DNA of 64,000 nucleotides from positions 1-64,000 of the forward strand of contig JBFIHA010000008.1 in NCBI GenBank assembly GCA_041602035.1, given 5' to 3'. The position numbers and the translations under genes are program-made. Below are positions 1 to 8,025 of the stretch, one piece after another. Source of the stretch: JAOTVV01 sp041602035. Its GTDB lineage: Bacteria > Gemmatimonadota > Gemmatimonadetes > Gemmatimonadales > GWC2-71-9. Each line of letters begins with the position of its first letter. Positions within the stretch are counted from its first letter, which is position 1. The notes beneath the pieces were generated by a model, which searched no databases, had not been told where the DNA came from, and saw only the letters and a program-made list of their open reading frames with translations.

Positions 1-119
1 ACACGAAGATGACGATCGAGTTGATCACACCGATTGCGATGGAGGAGGGGCTGCGGTTTGCGATCCGCGAAGGCGGCCGCACCGTCGGCGCCGGCGTGGT
101 CACCAAGATCCTGAAATAG
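1..119 (+). CDS. tuf: Elongation factor Tu, first copy, C-terminal fragment
   Basis: Only the last 38 codons and the stop are in the window; the frame begins at base 3. They encode the end of the third beta-barrel domain of EF-Tu, finishing in VVTKILK. EF-Tu brings aminoacyl-tRNA to the ribosome as a GTP complex. All 119 bases are identical to 16763-16881, the end of the complete second copy, and identity stops exactly at the stop codon. The gene sits directly upstream of rpmG-secE-nusG, a usual place for one of two bacterial tuf genes. Confidence 0.97.
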   Translation, partial: TKMTIELITPIAMEEGLRFAIREGGRTVGAGVVTKILK

Positions 120-170
120 GGACGAGCCGGCCCGCGGGCGCGCACGCCGCTCGCCGGGCTGGAGAACGCT

Positions 171-323
171 ATGCCGAGAGACAAGGTCATTCTGGAGTGT
201 ACCGACTGTAAGAGTCGGAACTACTTCACGACGAAGAACAAACGGAAACATCCGGAGCGGATGGAGACGCGGAAGTTCTGTCCGCGGTGTGGCGGCCACC
301 GGTCGCATCGGGAGTCGAAGTAG
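171..323 (+). CDS. rpmG: 50S ribosomal protein L33, zinc-binding form
   Basis: A 50-residue protein of the large subunit near the E site. Four cysteines in two CxxC pairs (C10, C13, C37, C40) show the zinc-ribbon form of L33 rather than the cysteine-free form. The N-terminus MPRDKVILECTDC and the TTKNKRKHPERMETRKF stretch are typical of the family. It is the first small gene after tuf, and secE starts 3 bases after its stop, so the two are probably co-transcribed. The length is normal for L33. Confidence 0.96.
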   Translation: MPRDKVILECTDCKSRNYFTTKNKRKHPERMETRKFCPRCGGHRSHRESK

Positions 324-326
324 TCC

Positions 327-608
327 GTGAACCCGGTGCTCCTGGTCGGTCTCGCGGCCCTGGCGGTCGTGGTGGTGGGGCTCGTGGTCTGGCGCCAGCC
401 GGCGTTGGCGGTCGCGCAGCGCTCCAACGCGTTCCTGCAGGACGTCCGGGCCGAGATGCGCAAGGTCTCGTGGTCGAGTTGGGACGACCTGCGCCGCTCG
501 ACCGTCGTGATCACGATCCTGGTGATCGTGATCGGCCTGATCATCGGCCTCATGGATTGGCTCTTTTCGAAGATCCTGATCGATCTGTTCGGCAGGGTCT
601 TCGGGTGA
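327..608 (+). CDS. secE: Preprotein translocase subunit SecE
   Basis: A 93-residue inner-membrane subunit of the SecYEG protein-export channel, with a GTG start. Residues about 3-22 form a hydrophobic segment. The conserved amphipathic region FLQDVRAEMRKVSWSSWDDL precedes the essential C-terminal membrane helix at about 57-80. The protein has two predicted membrane segments; the minimal SecE has only the C-terminal one. It lies between rpmG and nusG, the near-universal position, and its partner secY is in the spc operon at 26274-27590. Confidence 0.95.
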   Translation: MNPVLLVGLAALAVVVVGLVVWRQPALAVAQRSNAFLQDVRAEMRKVSWSSWDDLRRSTVVITILVIVIGLIIGLMDWLFSKILIDLFGRVFG

Positions 609-619
609 TCGGAACGGCC

Positions 620-1162
620 ATGGACCATCGGTGGTATGCGATTCAGACGACCGCGGGGCACGAGAACAAGGTGCGGTCGCTGATCGAGCGAAAGATCCAG
701 GCGGATCCCCGCCCGGAGGAGGAGCGGCTGATCCGGCAGGCCCTGGTCCCCATGCAGCAGGTGGTGGAGATCAAGAACGGCAAGAAGGTGACCGTCGAGC
801 GCAAGGTCTACCCGGGCTACGTGCTGGTTGAGATGGTGCTGAACCAGGAAACGATGCACGCCGTCAACGGCATCCAAGGCGTCATCAAGTTCGTGGGGCA
901 GGGATGGACGCCGCAGGCGATTCGGCAAGAGGAAGTGAATCGGCTGCTCGGCATCGAAGAAGAGATCGAGGACGAGGAGGTGAAGGAGGAGATTCCCTTC
1001 CTCGTCGGGCAAGTGGTCGAAATCACGGAGGGGCCGTTCTCGGACTTCAGCGGCACCGTCGAGGAGGTCGTGGCCGACAAGGGGAAGGTGCGCGTGAGCG
1101 TCAGCCTCTTCGGTCGGCCGACGACCGTCGAACTCGACTACCTGCAGCTGCGGGCGCACTGA
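620..1162 (+). CDS. nusG: Transcription termination/antitermination protein NusG
   Basis: A 180-residue elongation factor that binds RNA polymerase and couples it to Rho or the ribosome. The N-terminal NGN domain starts with MDHRWYAIQTTAGHENKV and includes the VYPGYVLVEM strand. The C-terminal KOW domain carries GQVVEITEGPFSDFSGTVEEV. The linker (residues about 113-127) is strongly acidic, rich in Glu-Glu-Asp runs. The ATG at 620 is chosen because it gives the canonical WYA N-terminus; longer in-frame extensions overlap secE and show no homology. Confidence 0.97.
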   Translation: MDHRWYAIQTTAGHENKVRSLIERKIQADPRPEEERLIRQALVPMQQVVEIKNGKKVTVERKVYPGYVLVEMVLNQETMHAVNGIQGVIKFVGQGWTPQAIRQEEVNRLLGIEEEIEDEEVKEEIPFLVGQVVEITEGPFSDFSGTVEEVVADKGKVRVSVSLFGRPTTVELDYLQLRAH

Positions 1163-1202
1163 GGACCGTAGGACGGTAGGACGGTAGGACGGTTGGGTGG
1201 TA
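1163..1202 (+). repeat. Five-unit 8-bp tandem repeat between nusG and rplK
   Basis: Directly after the nusG stop the 8-base unit GGACGGTA recurs five times head to tail with small changes (GGACCGTA, GGACGGTA twice, GGACGGTT, GGGTGGTA). It is too short and regular for a CRISPR and has no spacers. It lies in the 134-bp leader before rplK, so it would be transcribed if nusG and rplK share a message. Slippage expansion is the simplest origin; a role as a structured or binding element is open. Confidence 0.85.
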
Positions 1203-1296
1203 GGGCAATCGAGGGTTGGGCACGCTGAGTGCCCGCGCACACCACGGCGTGACGTGGGAGCTCCTGGGCTCGCGTCCGGAGCGTTACGAGGACACG

Positions 1297-1731
1297 ATGG
1301 CAAAGCCAACCAAGAAGGTCGCAGCGTTCGTCAAGCTGCAGGTGCCTGGCGGTCAGGCCACACCTGCGCCCCCCGTTGGCACCGCGCTCGGGCCGCACGG
1401 CGTCAACATCATGGATTTCTGCAAGCAGTTCAACGCGCAGACCCAGTCCCAGGCGGGGACGATCATCCCCGTCGAGCTGACGGTCTATCAGGACCGGTCG
1501 TTCACGTTCATCACCAAGACGCCGCCGGCCGCGGTGCTGCTCAAGAAGGAAGCCGGGCTCGAGAAGGGATCGGGCATGCCGAACCGCGACAAGGTCGGCT
1601 CGGTGACGTGGGCCCAGGTTCGCAAGATCGCCGAGTTGAAGGAGCCCGATCTCAACGCGAACGACGTCGAGGCAGCGATGAAGATCGTTGCCGGAACGGC
1701 CCGCTCCATGGGCATCGAGGTGAAAGACTGA
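1297..1731 (+). CDS. rplK: 50S ribosomal protein L11
   Basis: A 144-residue protein of the GTPase-associated centre that binds 23S rRNA with L10-L12. The N-terminal domain has the proline-rich helix region PGGQATPAPPVGTALGPHG, the thiostrepton-binding face in L11. The C-terminal RNA-binding domain ends in AGTARSMGIEV. The ATG at 1297 is the start giving the family N-terminus. The stop shares one base with the rplA start, so the two are translationally coupled. A small hairpin (1218-1234) lies in the leader. Confidence 0.97.
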   Translation: MAKPTKKVAAFVKLQVPGGQATPAPPVGTALGPHGVNIMDFCKQFNAQTQSQAGTIIPVELTVYQDRSFTFITKTPPAAVLLKKEAGLEKGSGMPNRDKVGSVTWAQVRKIAELKEPDLNANDVEAAMKIVAGTARSMGIEVKD

Positions 1732-2420
1732 TGACGGTCGTGGGCAAGAAGTTTCGGGCGGCCGAGGCGAAGATCGATCGTCAGCGGCTGTACGCACCGG
1801 ACGAGGCGCTCCAAGCGGTGAAGGACGCGGCCTTTGCCAAGTTCGACGAGACGGTGGACGTGTCCGTGCATCTCGGGGTCGATCCTCGACACGCCGATCA
1901 GATCGTACGCGGGACCGTGGTGCTACCGCACGGCACGGGCAAGACGATCCGCGTGCTGGTCATCGCCCAAGGTGACAAAGCACGCGAGGCCGAGGAGGCC
2001 GGGGCCGAATTCGTCGGCCCGGAGTACGTCGAGAAGATCAAGACCGGGTGGCTCGACTGCGACGTGGTCATCGCGACGCCGGACATGATGGGTCAGGTGG
2101 GCCAGCTCGGCCGCATTCTCGGGCCCCGCGGCCTCATGCCCAACCCAAAGTCGGGGACCGTGACGATGGATGTGGGACGCGCCGTGAATGAAGTGAAGGC
2201 CGGCAAGATCGAGTTTCGCGTGGACAAGACCGGCAACCTGCACGCGCCGGTAGGGAAAGTGTCGTTTGCGGCCGCGCACCTCGGTGCGAACCTGACCACG
2301 TTCATGGACGCGGTCGTCCGTGCGAAACCGGCGGCGGCCAAGGGGACCTACATCCGTTCGGTCACGGTATCGAGTTCCATGGGGCCCGGTGTTCACATCG
2401 ATCCGGCAGGGTACCGATGA
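1731..2420 (+). CDS. rplA: 50S ribosomal protein L1
   Basis: A 229-residue protein forming the mobile L1 stalk at the ribosomal E site; in other bacteria it also represses its own rplKA operon. The signature ILGPRGLMPNPKSGTV is present, as is the C-terminal MGPGVHIDP. The start overlaps the rplK stop by one base, and the rplJ ATG overlaps its stop as ATGA. Length and sequence are ordinary. No L1-binding leader structure could be identified with confidence. Confidence 0.97.
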   Translation: MTVVGKKFRAAEAKIDRQRLYAPDEALQAVKDAAFAKFDETVDVSVHLGVDPRHADQIVRGTVVLPHGTGKTIRVLVIAQGDKAREAEEAGAEFVGPEYVEKIKTGWLDCDVVIATPDMMGQVGQLGRILGPRGLMPNPKSGTVTMDVGRAVNEVKAGKIEFRVDKTGNLHAPVGKVSFAAAHLGANLTTFMDAVVRAKPAAAKGTYIRSVTVSSSMGPGVHIDPAGYR

Positions 2421-2938
2421 ACCGTACGAAGAAGAGCGACGTGATCGAGCGGCTCTCGGTCCGGCTGCGCGAGTCGCCAAATCTGTATTTGACCGACTTC
2501 ACCGGTCTCGCCGTGAAGCCGATGACCGAGCTGCGTCGGCAGCTCCGGGCCGGTGGGTTCGAGTGCGTGGTGGTCAAGAACACCCTCGCGATCCGCGCCC
2601 TGGACGCCGCATCGGTGAGCGGGCTCGAAGAGCTGCTGCGCGGACCGACGGCGGTCGTGCTCGCCGGCGACCAGCCCATCGCCGCGGCCAAGGTGTTGTC
2701 CGCGTTTCAGAAGGAGCACGAAGCACTGACGCTCAAAGCGGGCCTGATAGAAGGCCGCCAGGTCGGCCCGGACGAGATCAAGCGGCTGGCCACGCTGCCA
2801 TCCCGCGACGAGCTCCTCAGCCAACTCGCCGGCGCAATGCAGGCGCCGATGCAGAGCTTCGTCGGAGCGCTCAGTGGGCTGCTATATCAGTTTGCGGGTG
2901 CGGTGGAGGCGCTTCGCGCCCAACGCGCCAGTACATGA
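2417..2938 (+). CDS. rplJ: 50S ribosomal protein L10
   Basis: A 173-residue base of the L12 stalk. It begins MNRTKKSDVIERLSVRL and carries the L10 core LRAGGFECVVVKNTLAIRA. The C-terminal helix that binds L12 dimers ends the protein. It overlaps rplA by four bases (ATGA). There is therefore no room for the long L10-binding mRNA leader that precedes rplJ in Escherichia coli, and any autoregulation must work differently here. Confidence 0.96.
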   Translation: MNRTKKSDVIERLSVRLRESPNLYLTDFTGLAVKPMTELRRQLRAGGFECVVVKNTLAIRALDAASVSGLEELLRGPTAVVLAGDQPIAAAKVLSAFQKEHEALTLKAGLIEGRQVGPDEIKRLATLPSRDELLSQLAGAMQAPMQSFVGALSGLLYQFAGAVEALRAQRAST

Positions 2939-2965
2939 GTCCCTAGGACCAGAGAGAGATCGAGC

Positions 2966-3358
2966 ATGGCTACCAAGACTGTGAGCAAAGACGAGATCCT
3001 CGACGCCATTGGCGGCATGTCGGTGACCGATTTGGCCGACTTGATCGAGGCCTTCAAAGAGCGGTTCAACGTCACGATCGCGGCGGCCCCGGTGGCGGCG
3101 GCCCCGGCGGCGGGTGGCGCAGCCGGTGCGGCAGAGGCCGAGGAGCAGACGGAATTCACCGTCGTCCTCAAAGAAGCCGGCGCCAAGAAGATCCAGGTCA
3201 TCAAGGTCGTGCGCGAGGTGACGTCGCTCGGCCTCAAGGAGGCGAAGGATCTGGTCGACGGCGCGCCCAAGCCGGTGAAGGAAGGCATTGGGAAGGACGA
3301 AGCCGAAACCATCAAGAAGAAGCTCGAGGAGCAGGGCGCGACCGTCGAGCTGAAGTAG
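2966..3358 (+). CDS. rplL: 50S ribosomal protein L7/L12
   Basis: A 130-residue stalk protein that recruits translation GTPases. The N-terminal dimerisation domain (residues about 5-33) is followed by an Ala-Pro-Gly hinge (about 36-53). The C-terminal domain has the factor-binding signature KIQVIKVVREVTSLGLKEAK. A purine-rich site (AGAGAGA) precedes the ATG. A 171-base gap with a hairpin separates it from rpoB, the usual point where stalk-protein output is uncoupled from polymerase output. Confidence 0.97.
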   Translation: MATKTVSKDEILDAIGGMSVTDLADLIEAFKERFNVTIAAAPVAAAPAAGGAAGAAEAEEQTEFTVVLKEAGAKKIQVIKVVREVTSLGLKEAKDLVDGAPKPVKEGIGKDEAETIKKKLEEQGATVELK

Positions 3359-3467
3359 GCGCGCCGGCTCCGCCGCTGGCGGGGCCGATGGTCGCTACCA
3401 CTTCAGCTGGGACGGTATGATCCGACGCTTGCGTCACAACCCTGCTCGCTTAACGAGCCCTCCGTCA

Positions 3468-3496
3468 CACCCCGACCGACTGTGTCGGCCGGGGTG
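3468..3496 (+). terminator. Hairpin in the rplL-rpoB gap, possible attenuator
   Basis: CACCCCGACCGAC pairs with GTCGGCCGGGGTG around a 3-base TGT loop, a 13-bp stem with one A-C mismatch. Only a weak T-rich run follows, so it may be a partial terminator or an RNA-processing structure rather than a full stop. In several bacteria rpoB expression is reduced relative to rplJL by such an element in this gap; its function here is inference. Confidence 0.45.
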
Positions 3497-3529
3497 GGCG
3501 GGAGCGTTTGCCTTGTTTGAGGAAAGCCC

Positions 3530-6500
3530 ATGAGCCAGTCGCTGCCAACCATCTCGTTCGCCAAGCTCCAGTCGGGCATGCCCATGCCCCACCTCTTGGA
3601 CATTCAGACGCGGTCGTTCAGCGCGTTTCTGCAGTCCTCCGAGGAGGCCGAACATGCCGACGTCTCGCTGGAGCGCGTCTTCCAGGAGGTGTTCCCGATC
3701 GCCGACGTGAACGGGAACTACTCGCTCGAGTTCGTGAAGTACGCGCTGGGCGAACCGAAGTACTCGGTGGAAGAATGCATCGAGCGCGACATGACCTACT
3801 CCGCGTCGCTGAAGGCGACGCTGCGGCTCGTCATCAACGAGACCCTGGAGGGCGGCACGCAGCGGCCCAAAAACATCATCGAGAAAGAGGTCTATCTCGG
3901 TGAGCTGCCGATCCTGACGCCGCTGGGGACCTTCGTCATCAATGGGGCGGAGCGGGTCGTCGTCTCGCAGCTCCACCGGTCGCCGGGTGTGGTCTTCGAA
4001 GAAACGATCCATCCCAACGGCCAGCGGCTGAACAGCGCGCGGATCATTCCGTTCCGGGGCTCGTGGGTGGAGTTCACGGTGGACATCCACGACGTCGTGT
4101 ACGTCCACATCGACAAGCGCAAGAAATTCCCCGCGACGGCCCTGCTGCGAGCCTTGGGCTTCGGCACCAACAGCGACATCCTGCGCCTGTTTTATGCCAC
4201 GAAGACGCTGGATCTGACCGAGAAGCGCGACGACCGCGCGTTCCGGCGCGAGGTGCTGGGCGCGCTCCTCGCCGAAACGGTCCCGAATCCGGAAGACAAA
4301 GACGACGAGCCCCTGGGTCGTGAGGGTGAGGACATCTCGCCGGAGCGGTACAACGCGCTCCGCAAGGCGGGCATCAAGACCGTGCGGGTGTTTGCCCGGT
4401 ACGCCGCCGTGGACCTTCGGGACGAGGACCGACCGACCACGGTGCGGGAGCACCCTGAGCGCCTGGTCCTTGCGTGGGATGTGCCGGATCCCGAGACGGG
4501 CGAAATCTTGGCGGAAGCCGGGAAGGAGGTCTCCGAGGCGCTCCGCAAGCGCCTGATCAAGGCCGGGGCGCACAAGGCGGACGTGCTCATCACCAGTGCC
4601 CGCGGGGAGACCGCCATCGTCAAGAACACGCTCGCCAAGGACCCGACAACGTCGGAGGCCGACGCGCTGGAGCAGATCTATTCGCTGCTACGGCCCGGCG
4701 AGGCACCGAATCTGGAGACAGCCAGAGCGGCACTCGAGCGCCTCTTCTTCAATCCGAAGCGCTACGATCTCGGCCGAGTCGGTCGGTACAAGATCAACCA
4801 GCGCCTCAAGGTCAACATCCCGATGGACCACACGGTCCTCACGCGGGAAGACTTCGTCGCGATCGTCCGCTACCTGTTGGAGCTGTCCGAGGGACGGGGA
4901 TACACGGACGACATCGACCATCTCGGTAACCGCCGGGTCCGCACCGTCGGCGAGTTGATCGCCAACCAGTTTTCGGTCGGCCTCTCGCGCATGGCGCGGC
5001 TCATCAAAGAGCGGATGAGCATCAACAACGATCCGGAGAAGATCACGCTCGACGACCTGGTCAACGCGCGCACAGTGAGTGCCGTGATTCAGGCGTTCTT
5101 CGGGAGCTCGCAGCTCTCCCAGTTCATGGATCAGACAAACCCACTCGCCGAGCTGACCCACAAGCGCCGCTTGAGCGCCTTGGGCCCGGGCGGCCTGACG
5201 CGGGAGCGCGCCGGCTTCGAAGTCCGAGACGTTCACTACTCGCAGTACGGCCGGATGTGCCCGATCGAGACGCCGGAAGGCCCAAACATCGGCCTCATCA
5301 CCAGCCTCTCGACGTTCGCCCGCGTGAACCCGTTGGGATTCATTGAGACGCCGTACCGTCGAGTGCAGAACGGCACCGTGACCGAGGGGGTTCGCTGGCT
5401 CTCGGCGTCGGAAGAGGAGGAGTACGCCGTCGCGCAGGCGAACGCGCCGCTCGACGAGAAGGGGCACTTCGTCAATGACATCGCGTTGTGCCGCAAGCGT
5501 GACGACTACCCGCTGCTGACCCCCGGCCGCATCGACTTCATGGACGTCGCGCCGGAGCAGTTGGTATCCATCGCCGCGGCGCTCATTCCGTTCCTCGAGC
5601 ACGATGACGCCAACCGGGCACTCATGGGCAGCAACATGCAGCGACAGGCCGTGCCGTTGCTCTTCCCGCAGGCGCCGTACGTGGGGACCGGACTGGAGCG
5701 GAAGGTCGCGTCCGATTCGGGAGCTGTGGTGGTCGCTCGTCGCGGCGGAGTGGTGAGCAAGGTGACCGCCGACGAGATCATCGTCGACACGGGGCGCGAA
5801 TCCAGAACGGCGACGGCCGACACGCCGTTGGCCCGCCTGCTCCAGCACGATCGCTACCGCCTGAAGAAGTTCTGGCGGACCAATCAGGACACGGCGATCA
5901 ACCAACGGCCGCTGGTGCAGGTCGGGGAGGTTGTCGAGGCAGGTCGGGTGATCGCCGATGGGCCCGGGACCGACGGCGGCACGCTCTCGTTGGGCGCGAA
6001 TGTGACCGTCGCGTTCATGCCGTGGTACGGGCACAACTTCGAGGACGCGATCGTGCTCTCGGAGCGCCTGGTGAAGGACGACACGTATTCCTCGATCCAC
6101 ATCCAGGAGCTGGAGCTCCACGTGCGCGACACGAAGCGGGGTCAGGAAGAGATCACGCGCGAGATCCCAAACGTGTCAGAAGAGGCGCTGGTAGACGTCG
6201 ACGAGCGCGGCATTGTCCGGATCGGCGCGCATGTCCAGCCGGGGGATATCCTGGTCGGCAAGATCACCCCCAAGGGCGAGACGGAGCTGTCGCCGGAAGA
6301 GAAGTTGCTCACGGCGATCTTCGGGGAGAAGGCCAAGGACGTGAAGGATTCCTCGCTGCGCGTCCCGCCCGGTATGGAAGGTGTTGTCATCGACGTGAAG
6401 ATCTTCTCGCGCGTCGAAGACCAAGTGGTCGAGAAGGACCGCGGGGAGCGGATCGGCGAGGTGCGCCGACTGGAAAACGAGGAGAAGGCCCGGATCACCG

Positions 6501-8020
6501 CTGCCTTGTTCGACGAGCTGCACGAGCTGCTGCAGGGGCAGGAAGTCGCAGTGATGCTCAAGGAGGGCACGATCGAGCAGTACCTCGAGGAAGGCACGAA
6601 GCTGACGAAGACCGAGATCGACGAGGTACGGTTCGCCGACGTCGATCTGAAGACCTTGCGTGTGCGGTCCAAGTCCGCCAACGAGCGCGTGCGCGCCGCC
6701 ATCGACGCCGCGACGAGTGAGCGGGCCAAGATCGAGGAGAAGGCGGAGGATCAGATCGACAAGATCCTCCAGCCCGACGAGCTCCCGCCGGGTGTGATCC
6801 AACTCGTGAAGGTCTATCTGGCGGAGAAGCGCAAGATCGCCGTGGGTGACAAGATGGCCGGACGCCACGGGAACAAGGGTATCATCGCCCGGATCGTGCC
6901 GGAGGAGGACATGCCGTTCCTGCCGGACGGCTCGCCGGTCGACATCGTGCTCAATCCACTCGGCGTCCCGAGCCGTATGAACGTGGGTCAGATTCTCGAG
7001 ACGCACATGGGGTGGTGCGCCAACATCTTGGGGTTCCTGGCGGATACGCCAGTGTTCCAGGGCGCAAACGAGGCCGAAATCGGCTTCTTGCTCCGGCTGG
7101 CCGGTCTCAAGTGGATGGCGCGGGCCTTGAACCTCGCGGAGCCGTTCCCCGAGCTCGATGCCGCGACCCTGACGCAACTCATCGCGGATCTTCGGAAGCT
7201 CCCGAGCGAGGGCGGCCATGCGCCGGACCTCGCGGCGCTCAGGCTCGACGCGCTCGGCAGCCGGGCGATCTCGCAAGAGACGCGCGATCTGTTTCATGCC
7301 GTTCGTGACTTCGTGGAGCAGGCGGCCAAGGAGATGGCCAGCCGGGGTGCGGCCGAGGCCGAACGACAGCGAGACCACCATAGCACCCTCCTTGAGGACG
7401 CCGAGCTGGACAAGGCCGAGAAGGCGAAGTGCAAGACTGGGCTCAAAGAGGTCGAGAAGATCCTCGCGACCGACGACGCCGGCCGGCTCGAGGCGGGAGG
7501 ATTCCCCGGTCTCGCGAAGGCGTTCGGGCCGAAGACCGAAATGGACGTGGAAGCGGCAGTCGATGAGCTCCTCGCCCTGGCCGGACTCACGCCGACCGGA
7601 AAGGTGCGGCTGCGGGACGGCCGCTCGGGCGAGTGGTTCGCCTCAGAGGTGACGGTGGGGTCGATCTACATGATGAAGCTGTCGCACCTCGTGGACGACA
7701 AGATCCACGCGCGGTCCATCGGGCCGTACAGCCTAGTGACGCAGCAGCCGCTGGCTGGCAAGGCGCAGTTCGGGGGGCAGCGGTTTGGGGAGATGGAGGT
7801 GTGGGCCCTGGAGGCCTACGGGGCCGCCCACACACTCCAGGAGATGCTCACGGTGAAGTCCGATGACGTGAATGGACGGAGCCGCGTCTACGAGGCGATC
7901 GTCAAGGGCCAGAATCTCCCAGACCCGGGGACGCCGGAGTCGTTCAACGTGCTGGTGAAAGAGCTCCAGGCGTTGGGTCTCAAGGTCACGCTCGGCGTGA
8001 CCGAGGAAGGCGAGGAGTAA
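3530..8020 (+). CDS. rpoB: DNA-directed RNA polymerase subunit beta
   Basis: A 1496-residue catalytic subunit, about 150 longer than the Escherichia coli protein. The rifampicin pocket at residues 523-550 is wild-type, with Q531, D534, H544 and S549 matching Escherichia coli Q513, D516, H526 and S531. GRHGNKG lies at 1111-1117, and the C-terminal clamp region includes HARSIGPYSLVTQQPLAGKA. The extra length is mostly a charged, helical insertion at residues about 1195-1345, between a DTPVFQGANEAEI segment and GKVRLRDGRSGE. A good ATG start lies 34 bases after the upstream hairpin. rpoC begins 5 bases after the stop. Confidence 0.98.
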   Translation: MSQSLPTISFAKLQSGMPMPHLLDIQTRSFSAFLQSSEEAEHADVSLERVFQEVFPIADVNGNYSLEFVKYALGEPKYSVEECIERDMTYSASLKATLRLVINETLEGGTQRPKNIIEKEVYLGELPILTPLGTFVINGAERVVVSQLHRSPGVVFEETIHPNGQRLNSARIIPFRGSWVEFTVDIHDVVYVHIDKRKKFPATALLRALGFGTNSDILRLFYATKTLDLTEKRDDRAFRREVLGALLAETVPNPEDKDDEPLGREGEDISPERYNALRKAGIKTVRVFARYAAVDLRDEDRPTTVREHPERLVLAWDVPDPETGEILAEAGKEVSEALRKRLIKAGAHKADVLITSARGETAIVKNTLAKDPTTSEADALEQIYSLLRPGEAPNLETARAALERLFFNPKRYDLGRVGRYKINQRLKVNIPMDHTVLTREDFVAIVRYLLELSEGRGYTDDIDHLGNRRVRTVGELIANQFSVGLSRMARLIKERMSINNDPEKITLDDLVNARTVSAVIQAFFGSSQLSQFMDQTNPLAELTHKRRLSALGPGGLTRERAGFEVRDVHYSQYGRMCPIETPEGPNIGLITSLSTFARVNPLGFIETPYRRVQNGTVTEGVRWLSASEEEEYAVAQANAPLDEKGHFVNDIALCRKRDDYPLLTPGRIDFMDVAPEQLVSIAAALIPFLEHDDANRALMGSNMQRQAVPLLFPQAPYVGTGLERKVASDSGAVVVARRGGVVSKVTADEIIVDTGRESRTATADTPLARLLQHDRYRLKKFWRTNQDTAINQRPLVQVGEVVEAGRVIADGPGTDGGTLSLGANVTVAFMPWYGHNFEDAIVLSERLVKDDTYSSIHIQELELHVRDTKRGQEEITREIPNVSEEALVDVDERGIVRIGAHVQPGDILVGKITPKGETELSPEEKLLTAIFGEKAKDVKDSSLRVPPGMEGVVIDVKIFSRVEDQVVEKDRGERIGEVRRLENEEKARITAALFDELHELLQGQEVAVMLKEGTIEQYLEEGTKLTKTEIDEVRFADVDLKTLRVRSKSANERVRAAIDAATSERAKIEEKAEDQIDKILQPDELPPGVIQLVKVYLAEKRKIAVGDKMAGRHGNKGIIARIVPEEDMPFLPDGSPVDIVLNPLGVPSRMNVGQILETHMGWCANILGFLADTPVFQGANEAEIGFLLRLAGLKWMARALNLAEPFPELDAATLTQLIADLRKLPSEGGHAPDLAALRLDALGSRAISQETRDLFHAVRDFVEQAAKEMASRGAAEAERQRDHHSTLLEDAELDKAEKAKCKTGLKEVEKILATDDAGRLEAGGFPGLAKAFGPKTEMDVEAAVDELLALAGLTPTGKVRLRDGRSGEWFASEVTVGSIYMMKLSHLVDDKIHARSIGPYSLVTQQPLAGKAQFGGQRFGEMEVWALEAYGAAHTLQEMLTVKSDDVNGRSRVYEAIVKGQNLPDPGTPESFNVLVKELQALGLKVTLGVTEEGEE

Positions 8021-8025
8021 GCACG

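Noticed and set aside
120..170. A tRNA between tuf and rpmG, as in many genomes
   Set aside because: The 51-base gap is too short for a tRNA and has no cloverleaf or T-loop sequence.
1163..1202. CRISPR array
   Set aside because: The units are 8 bases with no spacers.
2290..2420. L10-type autoregulatory leader before rplJ
   Set aside because: rplA and rplJ overlap by four bases and no L10-binding structure could be recognised.
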